Assembly (NCBI GenBank): GCA_016206995.1
Contig: JACQQN010000041.1
Location: 1 to 5,553 of the forward strand
DNA length: 5,553 nucleotides
Direction of reading: 5' to 3'
From: Candidatus Omnitrophota bacterium
GTDB taxonomy: Bacteria > Omnitrophota > Omnitrophia > Omnitrophales > Abzuiibacteriaceae
Positions 4,700-5,553 of this stretch are shown in pieces. The translations under genes were made by a program, and so were the position numbers. The notes beneath the pieces were generated by a model. The model was not told where the DNA came from. It did not search any database and saw only the letters and a list, made by a program, of their open reading frames with translations. Within the stretch, counting starts at the first letter, position 1; the number at the start of each line of letters is the position of its first letter.

Positions 4700-4918
4700 C
4701 ATCGTTCGGAATTCCTCACTCGCGCACTCGGCAGTGCTCGGCAAGCAGGGATGTTGCAAAGGCAGCTCGCGGAGCTGCTGCAAGCTAGGTGCCGCCGAAG
4801 GCGGCTTGAAGCAGCGAGCGGCAGGTGGTCGTCTCTCGCAGGAAGAGGCGAACCGCCGGTGCCGGAGCAACATCCCTGCTTGCCACCATGCCCGCTCTGC
4901 CTCATGAGCGTGCTAAGA
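4694..4918. repeat. GC-rich palindromic island with nested hairpins
   Basis: An exact 18-bp inverted repeat, GGCAAGCAGGGATGTTGC (4740-4757) and its complement (4867-4884), encloses 109 nt with further hairpins: GCAGCTC-GCG-GAGCTGC (4762-4778) and GCCGCC-GAA-GGCGGC (4791-4805). Outer arms TCTTAGCA (4694-4701) and TGCTAAGA (4911-4918) bracket the whole block. GC counted over 4721-4910 is 127 of 190 (67%), against 43% in 5041-5100. Short open frames on both strands inside it look like by-products of high GC, with no start signals or recognisable protein. It may be a MITE-like or other intergenic repeat, or a multibranched structured RNA; the sequence alone does not decide. Confidence 0.7.
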
Positions 4919-4947
4919 CATCTACTTTTCTTCCCGATTCCTTGTAG

Positions 4948-4976
4948 TTGTTTATTGAAAAGGAGTTGGATAGAAT
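4948..4976 (+). promoter_or_regulatory. Possible promoter of the DUF2007-like gene
   Basis: TTGTTT (4948-4953) and TAGAAT (4971-4976) are 17 nt apart; the -10 matches at 5 of 6 positions, the -35 only at 3 of 6. Transcription would begin near 4983, leaving a leader of about 15 nt. Confidence 0.4.
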
Positions 4977-4997
4977 AGGGAACAAAGAGAGATTCAC

Positions 4998-5342
4998 ATG
5001 CCGCGATTAATGTTTACTTATCTTATTTTCTTTTTGGCGATTTACTTTGCCGTTTATTATCTTCGCAAGCGGAAAGGGGAGCTCCCAAAAGATTCAGGAT
5101 CATCCCGCCAAAAATTCCGTGCAAAGCCTGACAAAGGGTTGTGGACACAGGTTTACGATACGGATTCTTTGGATGAGGTAAAGCAAGTGGTTGCACGTCT
5201 TGAAGAGGAAGAAATCGATTGTTTTTATTATGAACAGGGAAGAAAAGACGTACACGGAAATTTACTCAAAGGTTACGGAATTATCGTTCCGCGCACTTCT
5301 ACGTCACGTGCGCAGACCGTGATTAGCCGCCTGCCGGTTTAA
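4998..5342 (+). CDS. Membrane-anchored DUF2007-like protein
   Basis: 114 residues. Residues 6-22 form one hydrophobic transmembrane helix, followed by RKRK (23-26), which by the positive-inside rule places the rest in the cytosol. Residues 27-47 are a polar linker. Residues 49-112 (WTQVYDTDSLDEVKQVVARL onward) have the pattern of the DUF2007 fold: a beta strand, a helix scanning a 'Leu-Glu-Glu' segment, the IDCFYYEQ strand, a glycine-bearing turn, the strand YGIIVP and a final helix with the S-R-A-Q pattern. DUF2007 proteins resemble PII-type folds and have been called putative signal transducers, but their function is not established. A weak GAGAG lies about 7 nt before the ATG; Met5 is an alternative start. 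It is transcribed away from yicC and ends exactly against the PEBP gene. Confidence 0.7.
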   Translation: MPRLMFTYLIFFLAIYFAVYYLRKRKGELPKDSGSSRQKFRAKPDKGLWTQVYDTDSLDEVKQVVARLEEEEIDCFYYEQGRKDVHGNLLKGYGIIVPRTSTSRAQTVISRLPV

Positions 5343-5553
5343 TTAACTTCTTCTGTAAGTTCCCATCAACTCTGCTTCGGCAAGAACATGGTTTTGCATC
5401 GCGCGGAGCAAATCGCTTTTGATTAAATTCGGGGGCAGATTAAGCATCACATCGAGCGCATAAAGTTTGAAATAATATCGATGTGGTTTCCCGGGAGGCG
5501 GGCAAGGGCCGCCGTAGCCAACGCGTTTAAAATCAGTGATTCCTTGTTTCGCG
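5343..5553 (-). CDS. YbhB/YbcL family PEBP-like protein (partial, N-terminus off the right edge)
   Basis: The last 69 codons plus a TAA stop of a minus-strand gene entering from the right. The visible residues, GITDFKRVGYGGPCPPPG then KPHRYYFKLYALD, match the signature of the phosphatidylethanolamine-binding protein family, with the G-x-P-H-R ligand-pocket motif, the CPP segment and a typical end (ALD, then a helix ending in LAEAELMGTYRR). YbhB/YbcL proteins are about 150-180 residues, so roughly the C-terminal 40% is here. Their substrates in bacteria are poorly known; the eukaryotic relatives bind anionic ligands and modulate kinases. Whether this one is exported cannot be judged without the N-terminus. 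Its stop codon directly abuts that of the plus-strand gene. Confidence 0.88.
   Translation of the reverse strand, partial: AKQGITDFKRVGYGGPCPPPGKPHRYYFKLYALDVMLNLPPNLIKSDLLRAMQNHVLAEAELMGTYRRS

Noticed and set aside
4694..4918. Known structured RNA (SRP RNA, tmRNA, RNase P, 6S)
   Set aside because: None of the conserved signatures of these RNAs was found, and the arrangement of stems does not match them.
4667..4978. Several overlapping open frames of 68-75 codons on both strands in the GC-rich island
   Set aside because: They coincide with palindromic high-GC sequence, which lowers stop-codon frequency on both strands. They are Cys/Arg/Gly-rich, low in complexity and lack start signals.

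Overview
The window looks like chromosomal DNA of a Gram-negative-type bacterium. It has a lipobox-bearing outer-membrane-style lipoprotein, moderate GC (a counted coding stretch is about 43%), Shine-Dalgarno sites and the conserved yicC-gmk-rpoZ-coaBC gene cluster. The lineage cannot be fixed from the sequence. The palindromic intergenic repeats and the gene set would suit an uncultivated deltaproteobacterial-like or Omnitrophota-like genome, but this is a guess. No phage, plasmid, CRISPR or defence system is visible.

Layout, left to right. Positions 1-447 (minus) hold a nearly complete Rrf2-family regulator, cut by the window edge, that keeps the three cysteines and the histidine used for Fe-S binding. 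Positions 448-724 are noncoding: a CRP/FNR-like palindrome, a weak terminator-like hairpin, and an 80-bp imperfect inverted repeat beside tRNA-Cys(GCA) (725-799, minus). A strong hairpin terminator (841-875) ends a small glycine-zipper lipoprotein gene (908-1375, minus), which has its own promoter at 1445-1472.

The core is a minus-strand housekeeping operon reading from 4539 down to 1481: yicC (RNA-processing family), gmk (GMP to GDP), rpoZ (RNA polymerase omega), coaC and coaB (two successive steps from phosphopantothenate to 4'-phosphopantetheine, towards CoA). coaC and coaB are normally one fused gene. Here they lie in the same reading frame, divided by a single TGA and a 22-codon stop-free linker, and coaB has no visible ribosome binding site. 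This is the most interesting coding observation.

Positions 4540-4997 are a 458-bp intergenic region between divergent genes. It contains a compound palindromic repeat (4593-4699) and a GC-rich (about 67%) palindromic island (4694-4918) with an exact 18-bp inverted repeat and nested hairpins. They look like repeat or MITE-like elements, or a structured RNA. Two short divergent or convergent genes close the window: a membrane-anchored DUF2007-like protein (4998-5342, plus) and the C-terminal part of a YbhB/YbcL-type PEBP protein (5343-5553, minus), whose stop codons abut with no base between them.
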